A stretch of 42,534 nt of DNA from Clostridia bacterium (GTDB lineage Bacteria > Bacillota > Clostridia > Oscillospirales > Acutalibacteraceae). Within the stretch, counting starts at the first letter, position 1. Every line of letters starts with the position of its first letter. The position numbers and the translations under genes were made by a program. Positions 33,404 to 42,534 of the stretch are shown piece by piece. Below the pieces are notes generated by a model, which was given only the letters and a program-made list of their open reading frames with translations, had not been told where the DNA came from and searched no databases. The stretch is taken from assembly GCA_017524165.1 (NCBI GenBank), contig JAFWUH010000041.1:1-42534 (forward strand). Reading direction: 5' to 3'.

Positions 33404-33427
33404 TTAAATCGAAAGGAAGTTTTTTGT

Positions 33428-35662
33428 ATGAGCTTGCGCGAAATTTGTTGGAATAGAGGGTGGCAGTTTGCCGCCATAAGCCATGAAGACAATAATCGGT
33501 GCAACAAGGAACAACCGTTTGAATTTATTTCGGTCGTTTTGCCGCATACCTGCAAAGAACTTCCTTTTGACTGTTTTGATGAACGCGTTACTTTAGGTCA
33601 TTGGCTTTATCGTAAAGATTTTTCATGGGAAGAATCCTTTTGCGGAAAAAGAGTGGCACTTCGTTTTGACGGCGTAATGTGTTGCGCCGAGGTAACAGTG
33701 AATGGAAAAACCGTTGCAAAACACGAAGGAGGGTTTACTCCTTTTATAGTCGAATTAACCGATGCGTTGATTCCAAACCGAACAAACCGAATTGAAGTAT
33801 GGGTTGATTCGACTGAAAATCCGAAAGTGGCACCGTTTGGCGGCGTGATGGACTATTTGACTTTCGGAGGTATTTATCGCGATGTCACACTGATTGTGAC
33901 CGAGCCGGAATATATTACATCGTTTAAAATTTGGGGAGAAAACCTGCTGACAAACGAAAGAACTGTTGCGGCGGCAATTGAACTTTGTCCGGAAGCTGTT
34001 CATGTCGGCGGAACTTTGGAATTGATTTTGACCGACAAAGAGGATCAAAAAGTTTTTACTGCGATACATCCTCTTGAACCGGGAAAAATGATTTATCGTT
34101 TTTCTCAACCTCTTCCGGCGGAAAAACTGACGCTTTGGTCGGTTGAGTGTCCTGTCCTATACCGTGCAGAAGTTGTCTTGAAATGTAAAAACGGTCATAT
34201 AGATCGGTTGGGTGTGCGTACCGGATTCCGGCAGGCTGAATTTACTGTACATGGTTTTTATTTGAATGGAGAAAAGCTGAATTTGGTCGGCACGAATCAT
34301 CATCAGGCTTTCCCGTACATTGGCTATGCCGCGCCGAAACGATTGCAACGAAAAGATGCCGATATTTTAAAGCAGGAATTGGGCTTAAATATTGTTCGCA
34401 CCTCCCATTATCCGCAATCACCGCATTTTATTGAGCGATGTGATGAAATTGGTCTGCTGGTATTTGAAGAATTGCCGGGATGGCATCATATCGGGAATGC
34501 CGAATGGAAGCAAAACGCGCAACGACAATTAGAAGAAATGATCTGCCGCGATTGGAATTCTCCGTCAATCGTGCTTTGGGGCGTTCGCATCAACGAATCG
34601 CTGGATGATCATGACTTTTATACTGAAAATAATGCGATTGCACATCGGTTGGATCCAACACGGCAAACAGCAGGCGTTCGTGCGATTGAAAACAGTGAAT
34701 TTTTAGAAGATGTTTTTACCTTTAACGAATTTGTTTACAACGGACAAACGGTACCGATTCGTCAACAGCAGGAAATTACGGGACTCAAACAGGATGTACC
34801 GTATTTAATTACGGAATTTGCCGGGCACATGTATCCGGCAAAACGCTTTGATGCTGAAGAACGGCTGATTGAACATGCTTTGCGTCATGCCAAAGTGCAG
34901 GACGCTGTTTTGGGAGACGATACCGTTTGCGGAGCCATTTGCTGGTGCGCCTTTGATTATAATACACATTGCGAGTTTGGCAGTGGAAATCGCACCTGTT
35001 TTCACGGTGTGTTTGATGCTTTTCGGTTGCCGAAATACGCAGCTTGGTTTTACGAAAGTCAAATTTCTCCAAAAGTTCGAGGGGTACTGCGTCCGGCAAC
35101 CATTGCTTCTATGGGGGAACGCAGTGGAAGCGGATTATGCCCGATGGTTGTTTTTACCAATCATGAGCGTATAAAACTTTATTCCGGCGAACAATTCTTG
35201 GGGGAATATTTTCCCGATCGGGAAGAATTTCCTCACTTGGCACACCCGCCGGTCATTGCTCGCCGGGGATTGGATTTCCTTTGGGGAGATTTTTGGAAGG
35301 GAATCCGTGTGGAAGCGTATGATGGAGATGTTTTGGCAGAAACCGTTGAATTTGCCAGAGATCCCTATGCGGTTGGATTGACTGCCGTTGCCGATGATAC
35401 GGTATTGATGGCAGACGGAAGTGATGCGACTCGTGTAGTTCTCTCGTTGGTGGATCAAAACGGTAATCTGATGGTTTATAACCGAGAAGTGGTGCGTCTG
35501 CAATTGGAGGGCGACGCCACCTTGGTCGGACCCAAATATTTGCCGATGATTGGCGGTTCAACAGCGTGTTGGATCCGTGCCGGTGAGACGGTCGGTGAGA
35601 TACGGTTATTGGCTGAAACGGATTATTTTAAGGCACTACCTGTAACGATTATTTTGCAATAA
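33428..35662 (+). CDS. Glycoside hydrolase family 2 enzyme
   Basis: This 744-aa protein has the GH2 domain order: a sugar-binding jelly roll (HWLYRKDFSW, VTVNGKTVAKHEGGFTPF), an Ig-like domain and a TIM barrel. The barrel has GTNHHQAFPY, NIVRTSHYPQSP, WGVRINES with acid/base Glu390, and YLITEFAGH with nucleophile Glu463. It lacks a signal peptide, so it acts inside the cell on imported oligosaccharides. The specificity (beta-galactosidase, glucuronidase, mannosidase or other) is not clear; it is more like the smaller GH2 beta-glucuronidase/galactosidase group than LacZ. ATG follows GAAAGGAAG. Confidence 0.9.
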   Translation: MSLREICWNRGWQFAAISHEDNNRCNKEQPFEFISVVLPHTCKELPFDCFDERVTLGHWLYRKDFSWEESFCGKRVALRFDGVMCCAEVTVNGKTVAKHEGGFTPFIVELTDALIPNRTNRIEVWVDSTENPKVAPFGGVMDYLTFGGIYRDVTLIVTEPEYITSFKIWGENLLTNERTVAAAIELCPEAVHVGGTLELILTDKEDQKVFTAIHPLEPGKMIYRFSQPLPAEKLTLWSVECPVLYRAEVVLKCKNGHIDRLGVRTGFRQAEFTVHGFYLNGEKLNLVGTNHHQAFPYIGYAAPKRLQRKDADILKQELGLNIVRTSHYPQSPHFIERCDEIGLLVFEELPGWHHIGNAEWKQNAQRQLEEMICRDWNSPSIVLWGVRINESLDDHDFYTENNAIAHRLDPTRQTAGVRAIENSEFLEDVFTFNEFVYNGQTVPIRQQQEITGLKQDVPYLITEFAGHMYPAKRFDAEERLIEHALRHAKVQDAVLGDDTVCGAICWCAFDYNTHCEFGSGNRTCFHGVFDAFRLPKYAAWFYESQISPKVRGVLRPATIASMGERSGSGLCPMVVFTNHERIKLYSGEQFLGEYFPDREEFPHLAHPPVIARRGLDFLWGDFWKGIRVEAYDGDVLAETVEFARDPYAVGLTAVADDTVLMADGSDATRVVLSLVDQNGNLMVYNREVVRLQLEGDATLVGPKYLPMIGGSTACWIRAGETVGEIRLLAETDYFKALPVTIILQ

Positions 35663-35695
35663 CAAAGAGTTTAGACCGAAAGGATGGAATACGAG

Positions 35696-38575
35696 ATGAA
35701 ACGGAAAGCAACGGCATTTACTTTGGCCGCTTTAATGGCTGTCTCTGTTTTCATGCCGAAAACTTTAGTTTCCGCCGATGGGGCACACCTTACCGAATAC
35801 TTTGATGAGGCGTATATGGTCAAAGAAAACGATTATCAAAGCTATTTAAACCGTAACGGGAAAACAGAACCGCTGAATGCTGATAATATTTCGGTGGGTG
35901 CAGAATTGTTTTCGGTGCAAAACGGTGCGGTCAGCGAAATGATCGAAGGCCGTATGGCGGTAAATCTGACCGCTGCGGATCAAAGTGTTTCCGGAACATT
36001 TTCGGTTACTCATGCGGGATGGTATGAAATCGGGATATCCTATTTTGCTTCTCCTGATACCATTCGGGATGCCGAAGCCGCTTTGGAATTGGACGGTGTT
36101 GTTCCCTTCAGCAATATGGCAAGAATGTCTTTTGGTCATGTTTGGCAAGATGAGGGCGATATTCGTACTAACAAGTTAAACGGCAACGAATCCGCTCCGC
36201 GTCAACGGATCAAGCCTTGCTGGCAAACGGTCGTACTGAAGAGTCGCGACGGAGAATACAGGGATGCCTACCGATTTTATTTAACTGCCGGCATACATAC
36301 GGTTGGATTGACTTTATTAGAAGGTAATATGGCGGTGGACAGTATTGTGTTTTATCCATTGCAATCATTGCCGACCTATCAGGAATACTGTGCGGCCAAC
36401 ACGAAAGAAAGTAAAGTCTCAAAAGATTTCAGTAAGACCTATCAGGCAGAAAAAGCTTCTGCGAAATCCGCGCAGACCTTTAGTCCCTCTTCGGATCGCA
36501 CCAGTCCGAACAATGTGCCGAATCATGTTTCTCAGATTCGCATCAATGTGATCGGGAACAATTGGAGCGGATGCGGCGATTGGATTGAATGGGAGATCGA
36601 GGCGCCGGAAGATGGTTGGTATCAACTTCATTTTCGTTATCAGCAGGACGCAAACAAAGGTCTTGCCTCCCACCGTATTTTGAAGATCGACGGTACCGTG
36701 CCGTTTGATTCGGCAGAATTATTGGCATTTGGTTATACCGAATCTTTTGTTTCCTACTCACTTTCGGATGAAAGCGGCAACAAAACTCCTATCTATTTAA
36801 CGAAAGGCAACCATACGATGAGGTTGGAGGTTTCGGCAGGGAAGCTCTCCGAATCGGTGTATGCATTGACCAATACATTGGATGAATTGAATACCATCTA
36901 CCGTGAAATCATCATGATCACCGGCGTAAATCCTGATAAATATACCGATTACGATTTGGATATTACCGTACCGAATTTGAAAGAACGGCTTTCGGATTCG
37001 GCAAAAGCATTGAAATCGGCTTATGATATGGTCCAGCAAATTTCGGGAGGCAAGGGAAATCAGGCGGAATTATTGAACCGCTTTTCAAAGCAGTTAGAAA
37101 GCTTTGTCAAAGAAATTGCATCGATGTCTCTGCGTTTGACCGAATTTAAGGATAACATCAGTGCACTTTCAACCTGGTTGATGGATATTCGTCAACAACC
37201 GCTGTTGCTGGATTCCTTTACAATCAGTGCTGCCGATGTGCCGTCGCCCTATAAAAAAGACAGCGGTTTCAGCAAGCTTTGGTTTGAAGTGAAAATGTTT
37301 GTTGCTTCTTTCTTCAGCGAGTACGATTCCTTTACAACAGAGAACAGAAAAGAAAATATTACTTTATGGTTGACCTCCGGTCGAGATCAGGCGCAGGTTA
37401 TTAAAACCATGATCGACGATATGTTTACTCCCGATACCGGGATTGGGGTTGAAATCAAGTTGGTTTCTGCCGGGCTGACACAAGCCTATTTGAGCGGGGA
37501 TTGTCCCGATGTATCTATTATGCAAGGCAGAGCGCAGCCGGTAAATCTCGGTGCGCGTGGGGCATTGCTGGCTTTAGACGATTTGCCCGGCTTTGAGGAA
37601 ATCACGAAGCGCTTTCAGGATACTGCCATGATACCGTATCAGTTGAACGGGAAATGCTATGGCTTGCCTGATTCGCAGAGCTTTTACATGATGTTTTATC
37701 GCAAGGATATCTTTAATGAATTGGGGCTTTCGGTGCCGCAGACTTGGGATGAATTACTTTTCCTTTCCAATGTTTTGCAACGAAATAATATGGATATCGG
37801 TTTACCGTACACCTCTGTTGATGCCAATGCTTCGGTTGATGTCGGTATGGCTTCGCGCAACATTTTCTCAGCTTTATTGTTACAAAACGGTGGAAAGTTT
37901 TATGCAGATGATTTAGCACAGACCGCGTTGCTTTCGGAACAGTCGCAGCAGGCATTCCGCCACTGGACGGATTTCTATCTGCTTTACGATATTCCGTTGA
38001 CCTATAATTTTTACAATCGTTTCCGTACCGGCGAGATGCCGCTCGGTATCGCGGATTACACGATGTACAATCAGTTGACTTCGGCAGCATTGGAAATCAA
38101 AGGCTTGTGGGAAATGGTACAGATTCCTGGAACATTGCAGGAAGACGGAACAATTGACCGTTCGCAGGGAAGCACCGGTTCTTCGTGTGTCATTATGAAG
38201 GAAACAAAAAATGTCGACGCTTCGTGGAAGTTCCTCTGCTGGTGGACGAGTACCGAAGCACAAACCCGCTATATGCAGGATATTGAATCGGTTTTAGGCG
38301 TCACTTCCCGTTTCCCGACTTCTAATATGGAGGCCTTTGTAAACGGCGGATGGAACCGTAAAGAATTTAATGAAATCATGGCACAGTGGACCCAAGTGGA
38401 GGATATTCCGGAAGTGGTCGGTAGCTACTATGTTGTGCGTGATTTGGATAATGCGTTTCGTGAGGTTATCTTGGAAGGACGCAATCCGAGAGAGGCACTG
38501 ACGGTTTGGAATCGCAGTATCAATTCCGAAATCAAACGGAAGCGGAAGGAGTTCCATTATGAAGTTAACGAATAA
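35696..38575 (+). CDS. Large sugar-binding protein fused to lectin-like domains
   Basis: This 959-aa protein has a signal peptide (1-29, no lipobox Cys) and two beta-rich modules (about 60-230 and 250-395) resembling carbohydrate-binding jelly rolls (GWYEIGISY; GWYQLHFRY). A helical region (about 395-530) follows, then an extracellular solute-binding domain of ABC family 1 type (about 545-930: NITLWLTSGRDQ, CPDVSIMQG, LNGKCYGLPDSQSFYMMFYRKDIFNELGL, PQTWDEL). Usual binding proteins are half this size. It binds the sugar for the two permeases downstream; attachment to the cell is not explained by any lipid anchor. I chose ATG 35696, which begins a normal signal peptide, over ATG 35684. The next gene overlaps by 17 nt. 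Confidence 0.85.
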   Translation: MKRKATAFTLAALMAVSVFMPKTLVSADGAHLTEYFDEAYMVKENDYQSYLNRNGKTEPLNADNISVGAELFSVQNGAVSEMIEGRMAVNLTAADQSVSGTFSVTHAGWYEIGISYFASPDTIRDAEAALELDGVVPFSNMARMSFGHVWQDEGDIRTNKLNGNESAPRQRIKPCWQTVVLKSRDGEYRDAYRFYLTAGIHTVGLTLLEGNMAVDSIVFYPLQSLPTYQEYCAANTKESKVSKDFSKTYQAEKASAKSAQTFSPSSDRTSPNNVPNHVSQIRINVIGNNWSGCGDWIEWEIEAPEDGWYQLHFRYQQDANKGLASHRILKIDGTVPFDSAELLAFGYTESFVSYSLSDESGNKTPIYLTKGNHTMRLEVSAGKLSESVYALTNTLDELNTIYREIIMITGVNPDKYTDYDLDITVPNLKERLSDSAKALKSAYDMVQQISGGKGNQAELLNRFSKQLESFVKEIASMSLRLTEFKDNISALSTWLMDIRQQPLLLDSFTISAADVPSPYKKDSGFSKLWFEVKMFVASFFSEYDSFTTENRKENITLWLTSGRDQAQVIKTMIDDMFTPDTGIGVEIKLVSAGLTQAYLSGDCPDVSIMQGRAQPVNLGARGALLALDDLPGFEEITKRFQDTAMIPYQLNGKCYGLPDSQSFYMMFYRKDIFNELGLSVPQTWDELLFLSNVLQRNNMDIGLPYTSVDANASVDVGMASRNIFSALLLQNGGKFYADDLAQTALLSEQSQQAFRHWTDFYLLYDIPLTYNFYNRFRTGEMPLGIADYTMYNQLTSAALEIKGLWEMVQIPGTLQEDGTIDRSQGSTGSSCVIMKETKNVDASWKFLCWWTSTEAQTRYMQDIESVLGVTSRFPTSNMEAFVNGGWNRKEFNEIMAQWTQVEDIPEVVGSYYVVRDLDNAFREVILEGRNPREALTVWNRSINSEIKRKRKEFHYEVNE

Positions 38576-39527
38576 GTTAAAAGAAAATTACGCGTGGAAC
38601 AAAGAAGTCCGCGAAGATTTAAAACGGCGTCGGTTACCGTTTAAAAAGGAAATGCAGATGCATTGGCAGTTGTATTTAATGTCTGCGCCGTTTATTCTGA
38701 TGTTTTTTCTGTTTATCATTTTGCCGATCCTTGCCGCCGTCTTTTTAAGTTTTACCTACTATAATGTATTTGAACCGCCTTCATTCAGCGGATTTGAAAA
38801 CTATATTCGATTGTTTTCCAATGACGATGTATTCTATATTGCCATGAAAAACACCTTCTTATTTGCGTTAATCACCGGGCCGTTGAGTTATATCCTATGC
38901 TTTTTTGTGGCTTGGTTGATCAATGAATGTCCAAAGCGACTGCGTTCGTTTTTGACCCTGATCTTTTATTCGCCGACCTTAGCTTCTTCGGTCTATTTTG
39001 TTTGGCAGTATATTTTCAGCGGTGACTCCTACGGTATTGCCAACAGCACCTTGATGAATTTAGGATTTATCTATGAGCCGATTCAGTGGCTGAGTGATGC
39101 AAAATACAGTTTGGGTATTTTGATGGTCGTTCAGTTGTGGATGAGTCTCGGAACCAGCTTTTTGGCATTCATTGCCGGTTTTAAATCGGTTAGTCCGAGC
39201 CTTTACGAAGCGGCGGATATCGACGGGATTCGCAATCGTTATCAGGAATTGATTTATATCACTCTGCCGATCATGAAACCGCAGTTGTTATTCAGTGCAA
39301 TCATGCAGATCTCGGCTTCCTTTTCGGTCAGTACGATTTCAATGCAGTTGTGCGGATTCCCGAGTACCAAGTATTCTGCGCATACCATTGTTCTACATAT
39401 TCTGGATTATGGTAATGTAAAATTTGAAATGGGCTATGCCTGCACTATCGCCGTAGTATTATTTGTTATCATGTTGGCGATCAAGTTTATGGTGGATAAA
39501 CTGTTGTCGCTCTTGAAATCCGAATAA
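38559..39527 (+). CDS. Sugar ABC transporter permease (MalF/UgpA type)
   Basis: This 322-aa protein has six predicted membrane helices beginning after residue 35 and the inner-loop EAA motif EAADIDGIRNRYQELIYITLP, which docks the ATPase. The start overlaps the binding-protein gene by 17 nt, with AAGGAG inside that gene, so translation is coupled. It imports an oligosaccharide with the second permease; no ATPase is encoded in this operon. Confidence 0.93.
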   Translation: MKLTNKLKENYAWNKEVREDLKRRRLPFKKEMQMHWQLYLMSAPFILMFFLFIILPILAAVFLSFTYYNVFEPPSFSGFENYIRLFSNDDVFYIAMKNTFLFALITGPLSYILCFFVAWLINECPKRLRSFLTLIFYSPTLASSVYFVWQYIFSGDSYGIANSTLMNLGFIYEPIQWLSDAKYSLGILMVVQLWMSLGTSFLAFIAGFKSVSPSLYEAADIDGIRNRYQELIYITLPIMKPQLLFSAIMQISASFSVSTISMQLCGFPSTKYSAHTIVLHILDYGNVKFEMGYACTIAVVLFVIMLAIKFMVDKLLSLLKSE

Positions 39528-39547
39528 AAGGGAAGAGGGGAATCATT

Positions 39548-40423
39548 GTGTTACGAAAAAAAGAACATTTTTCGACCCATAACCGGCATGCAAATCGTAC
39601 GCGGTTCGGAACATTTCTAATTTTCTTCTTCCTCGGCATTTTGGGAGCGTTTATGTTTCTGCCGTTATTATACAGTATCTTAAACGCGTTTAAACCCTTG
39701 GATGAAATTTATATTTACCCGCCGCGTTTCTTTGTGCGGAACCCCACGATGGAAAACTTCTCTTTGCTGTTAAAACTGACGGCAAATTTGTGGGTTCCGT
39801 TCAGCCGTTATGCGTTCAATACGATTTTTATTTCGATTGCTTGTACGGTTGGTCATACGATTGTTGCATCTTTGGTGGCATATCCGTTGGCAAAATTTCC
39901 GTACTTACGGCTTTCCGGTATCTTTAAACTGGTCGTAATGTCCTTGTTGTTCAGTTCTACCGTTTTATGGATCCCACAGTTTATTATCATGTCACGGTTG
40001 CATTTGATCAACACCTATTGGGTATTTATCCTGCCGGCATTGCCTTCGGCGGTTGGCGTGTTCCTGATGAAGCAGTTCATGGAACAAATTCCGTTTGTGC
40101 TGGTTGAATCGGCTTTAATGGACGGTGCCGGACATTGGCGTACATTTTGGCAGATTGTCATGCCACAGGTGAAACCGGCTTGGTTGACCCTGACGGTTTT
40201 CGCTTTCCAAGCGGCTTGGAATCAAGCATCAGGCGGATTGGTATATGATGAGCAGTTAAAGTTATTGAGTGATGCCATTTCTCAGATTATGGCAGGCGGT
40301 TACTCGCGGATGGGTCCGTCTATGGCAGGTACCGTGATTATGTTGATTCCACCGATCTTGCTGTTCTTGTTTACACAAAATCAGGTCATTGAAACCATGG
40401 CGTATTCCGGCATTAAGGAATAA
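39548..40423 (+). CDS. Sugar ABC transporter permease (MalG/UgpE type)
   Basis: This 291-aa protein has six predicted membrane helices and the EAA-type motif ESALMDGAGHWRTFWQIVMPQ. It starts at GTG 39548, behind GAGGGG, 20 nt after the MalF-type gene, and forms the second membrane subunit of the importer. The C-terminus QNQVIETMAYSGIKE is typical of MalG-type permeases. Confidence 0.93.
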   Translation: MLRKKEHFSTHNRHANRTRFGTFLIFFFLGILGAFMFLPLLYSILNAFKPLDEIYIYPPRFFVRNPTMENFSLLLKLTANLWVPFSRYAFNTIFISIACTVGHTIVASLVAYPLAKFPYLRLSGIFKLVVMSLLFSSTVLWIPQFIIMSRLHLINTYWVFILPALPSAVGVFLMKQFMEQIPFVLVESALMDGAGHWRTFWQIVMPQVKPAWLTLTVFAFQAAWNQASGGLVYDEQLKLLSDAISQIMAGGYSRMGPSMAGTVIMLIPPILLFLFTQNQVIETMAYSGIKE

Positions 40424-40448
40424 TCTTGATAAAAGGGGGGGTGAACCC

Positions 40449-42533
40449 ATGCTTTTGAAACGAATCAAACGGATTTTTACAGGTGTGTGCATGATTGCCA
40501 TCACGCTATCTTGTTTTCTGCTTCCGGTCAAAGCTGCGGATAAAGACGGATATTGCTATAATAAATACGGTGAATCTGTACCGGCACCGGAAAGCTATCG
40601 TGTTGATAAAATCATCTACGGAAAAGATTTCCCGGAAGGCTTTGGCACGGCAGATGATATGTTCTCCTACCGCGGTTTGTTGTATCTTTTGAATCAAAAA
40701 TCGGGTAAGATCATGATTTTTGATCAGAATCTCCAAGAACAAGGAACACTGTCGGTTTATATGGACGGTCAGGATTTACCCCTGATTGACGCTGCCGGTA
40801 TGTTCTTTTGGGATAATAAGGGAACGACGGAGCTTTATGTTGCGGACACGGCAGGCAAGCGGGTGTTGATTGCCGATGAAAACGGCAATGTCAAGGATGT
40901 TATCAAGAAACCGGTTTCCGAACTGTTCCCACAAGATCAGGAATTTGTTCCGACAAAAATTCTTGTCGGTGCAGACGGAACGATTTATGTAATCTGTCGC
41001 GGAATTTATAAAGGTGCCGCAACCTTCTCTCACAGCGGAGAATTTCTTGGGTTTTACGGCAGTAATAACATTGAAGTAACGGCCGCCGTATTGTTGGAAT
41101 ACTGGTGGAAGAGTATGATGAATGAGACTCAGGTCAGCCGTTTGCAGAACTCGGTTCCAATCGAATATACAAACTTCTGTATTGACAGTCAGGGCTTCAT
41201 TTACACCTGTACAAAAGTTACCGACAACTCCATTGGCGAGTTAAAACGAATGAATGCGAAAAGCATCAATGTTTTGCCAACTGTCAGCTACGGTGATTTG
41301 GAAGAAGCATGGTTAAAAAGTACTCATTTAGATACGGCTTTTGTCGATGTAACATTAATGAATGATGAAATACTGGCGGCGCTGGACACCCAACGCGGCA
41401 GAGTCTTTCTGTATGATAAAGAGGGACATTTGCTGACAGTTTTCGGTAATATCGGCAGTTTTGTCGGAACATTCCGAACGCCGAGTGCGGTGGAATGTAT
41501 CGGAGAATACATTTATGTTTTTGATCCTTATAAGGATTGCTTGACTCGTTTTTCGCCGACCGAGTACGGCAAAAAGTTGTTGAGTGCAACCGCGCTATAT
41601 CAAAACGGTCGATACGAGGATGCGCTTGCCGACTGGCAAGATGTACTTCGGATGAATGGAAATTATGAAACGGCGTATGTCGGTATCGGGAAAGCGCTGG
41701 TCGGCGCAGAGCAGTATCAACAAGCCATGGAATATTTTCGCCTCGGCGAAGACCGTCGCAGTTATTCTCAGGCTTATGAGCAGGTGCGAAAGGCACAAAT
41801 GGCAAAGATTGTTGTACCGACGATCATTATTGCTACGGTACTCTTTGTGCTGATGCGCTTGTACGCTCACTTCTTTAAGAGCCGTCCGGTAGAGTTCGAT
41901 TGGAAAAACTGTCGTATTGATAAATGTTTTTCACAAACATTATTCCATCCGGTCGAGGGCTTTACCGCGATTTTTCAACGCGTGAGAACCGCAACTGCAA
42001 CGACAGTTGCCAATATTTGTGTGGCGGTCGTATTTGTGACTGCCATCATTGTCCGTCAGGCGACCGGATTCATTTTCAATCCGTATCAGGTTGACAAATT
42101 AAACATTTGGATTATCCTGATTGCGGTTGTAGGTATTTATATCGCATTTGTGGTTTCAAACCGATTGGTTTGTACCTTGTTTAACGGGAACGGCACAGTT
42201 GCCGAAATTCGCCTGGTGACAGCTTTTTCGTTGATTCCCGCCATTGTGGCTTTTTGGATTCGTACCGTTTTAAGCGCTTATTTGGTGCAGGACGAAAAGG
42301 TATTTATGACATTGATTGTGGCGGTCGGCGTTATCTGGACTGCCTGCACCCTGCTTTCCGGCATGTGTGTGATCCATGAGTATACTTTCGGTCAGGCGGT
42401 ACTTTCGGTCATTTTTACCTTCGTTGGAATGATTATTATTGCCTTTATCGGCTTATTGGTCATTGCTTTATATCAACAGCTGGGCTCATTTGTTGAAAGT
42501 ATCATTAATGAAATCAGTTATATGAACCGTTAA
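40449..42533 (+). CDS. Beta-propeller/TPR membrane protein with Yip1-like domain
   Basis: This 694-aa protein has a signal peptide (about 1-29) and a beta-propeller of NHL type (about 50-380) with repeats such as TTELYVADTAGKRVLIADENGN and GRVFLYDKEGHLLTVFGN. A TPR pair (about 385-455: YQNGRYEDALADWQDVL) follows, then one membrane helix and a C-terminal domain with five helices resembling Yip1 domains (from about 520). The gene is co-transcribed with the importer and is a recurring partner of such systems. I infer a role in anchoring or sensing sugar binding outside the cell. ATG 40449 follows AAAGGGGGG; the stop is at 42531-42533, one base before the window ends. Confidence 0.75.
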   Translation: MLLKRIKRIFTGVCMIAITLSCFLLPVKAADKDGYCYNKYGESVPAPESYRVDKIIYGKDFPEGFGTADDMFSYRGLLYLLNQKSGKIMIFDQNLQEQGTLSVYMDGQDLPLIDAAGMFFWDNKGTTELYVADTAGKRVLIADENGNVKDVIKKPVSELFPQDQEFVPTKILVGADGTIYVICRGIYKGAATFSHSGEFLGFYGSNNIEVTAAVLLEYWWKSMMNETQVSRLQNSVPIEYTNFCIDSQGFIYTCTKVTDNSIGELKRMNAKSINVLPTVSYGDLEEAWLKSTHLDTAFVDVTLMNDEILAALDTQRGRVFLYDKEGHLLTVFGNIGSFVGTFRTPSAVECIGEYIYVFDPYKDCLTRFSPTEYGKKLLSATALYQNGRYEDALADWQDVLRMNGNYETAYVGIGKALVGAEQYQQAMEYFRLGEDRRSYSQAYEQVRKAQMAKIVVPTIIIATVLFVLMRLYAHFFKSRPVEFDWKNCRIDKCFSQTLFHPVEGFTAIFQRVRTATATTVANICVAVVFVTAIIVRQATGFIFNPYQVDKLNIWIILIAVVGIYIAFVVSNRLVCTLFNGNGTVAEIRLVTAFSLIPAIVAFWIRTVLSAYLVQDEKVFMTLIVAVGVIWTACTLLSGMCVIHEYTFGQAVLSVIFTFVGMIIIAFIGLLVIALYQQLGSFVESIINEISYMNR

Positions 42534-42534
42534 A

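Overview
The window looks like a chromosomal segment of an anaerobic, probably gut- or rumen-associated Clostridia (Oscillospirales/Ruminococcaceae-like). Reasons: purine-rich Shine-Dalgarno sites throughout, TTGACA/TATAAT promoters often with an extended -10, clostridial marker genes (GGGtGRT protein with a NifU-like partner, a 378-aa PRPP synthetase, ThyX instead of ThyA, EF-P followed by a CD1247-like acidic protein), BspA-like and dockerin-type secreted proteins, and a long Gram-positive carbohydrate locus. No rRNA, tRNA, CRISPR array, transposase or phage gene was seen.

Region 1 (1-2505): a minus-strand NifU-like/GGGtGRT pair, divergent from a flavin reductase-like gene. A shared palindrome-derived motif lies in both promoters.

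Region 2 (2557-8309), the main point of interest: a secreted cohesin-like/Cys-repeat protein, then a compact RiPP-type locus. It comprises a 36-aa Cys-containing precursor-like peptide, an attenuator hairpin whose 3' arm can instead pair with the next ribosome binding site, a short radical SAM enzyme, a SPASM radical SAM enzyme, an HPr-kinase-like P-loop protein, a PqqD-like recognition protein and a Ser/His signal-peptidase-like protease. The locus is visibly more AT-rich than the housekeeping genes beyond it. A second peptide with the same N-terminal motif but a Gly/Asn-rich tail lies at 18471, directly behind another secreted Cys-repeat protein (BspA-like) and with no maturases next to it. 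I read this as a two-peptide system served by one maturation operon (inference).

Region 3 (8282-14389, minus strand): housekeeping operon thyX-tmk-DJ-1/PfpI-mltG-U32-class B PBP (dTTP supply, cell wall, RNA modification). The PBP start sits on the 3' arm and U-run of a terminator-like hairpin.

Region 4 (14580-23657): PRPP synthetase, a candidate ~80-nt small RNA with its own promoter and terminator, a ribbon-helix-helix repressor divergent from the BspA-like gene with clear operator repeats, the orphan peptide, efp, the CD1247-like gene, ispD-ispF, a DUF4830-like gene, an RsuA-family pseudouridine synthase, and an MsmX/UgpC-type sugar ABC ATPase.

Region 5 (24012-42533): a Gram-positive polysaccharide utilisation locus. 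An AraC-family regulator diverges from a 1684-aa multidomain secreted protein (three copies of an unrecognised 'WWDK' module, discoidin-like, dockerin, TIM-barrel hydrolase-like, carboxypeptidase-regulatory-like and beta-helix domains). Then come a membrane-anchored protein with two more WWDK modules, a Gfo/Idh/MocA oxidoreductase, a GH2 glycosidase, a very large solute-binding protein, two sugar permeases and a beta-propeller/TPR/Yip1-like membrane protein. This transporter lacks its own ATPase; the MsmX-like gene at 22515 is the obvious candidate.
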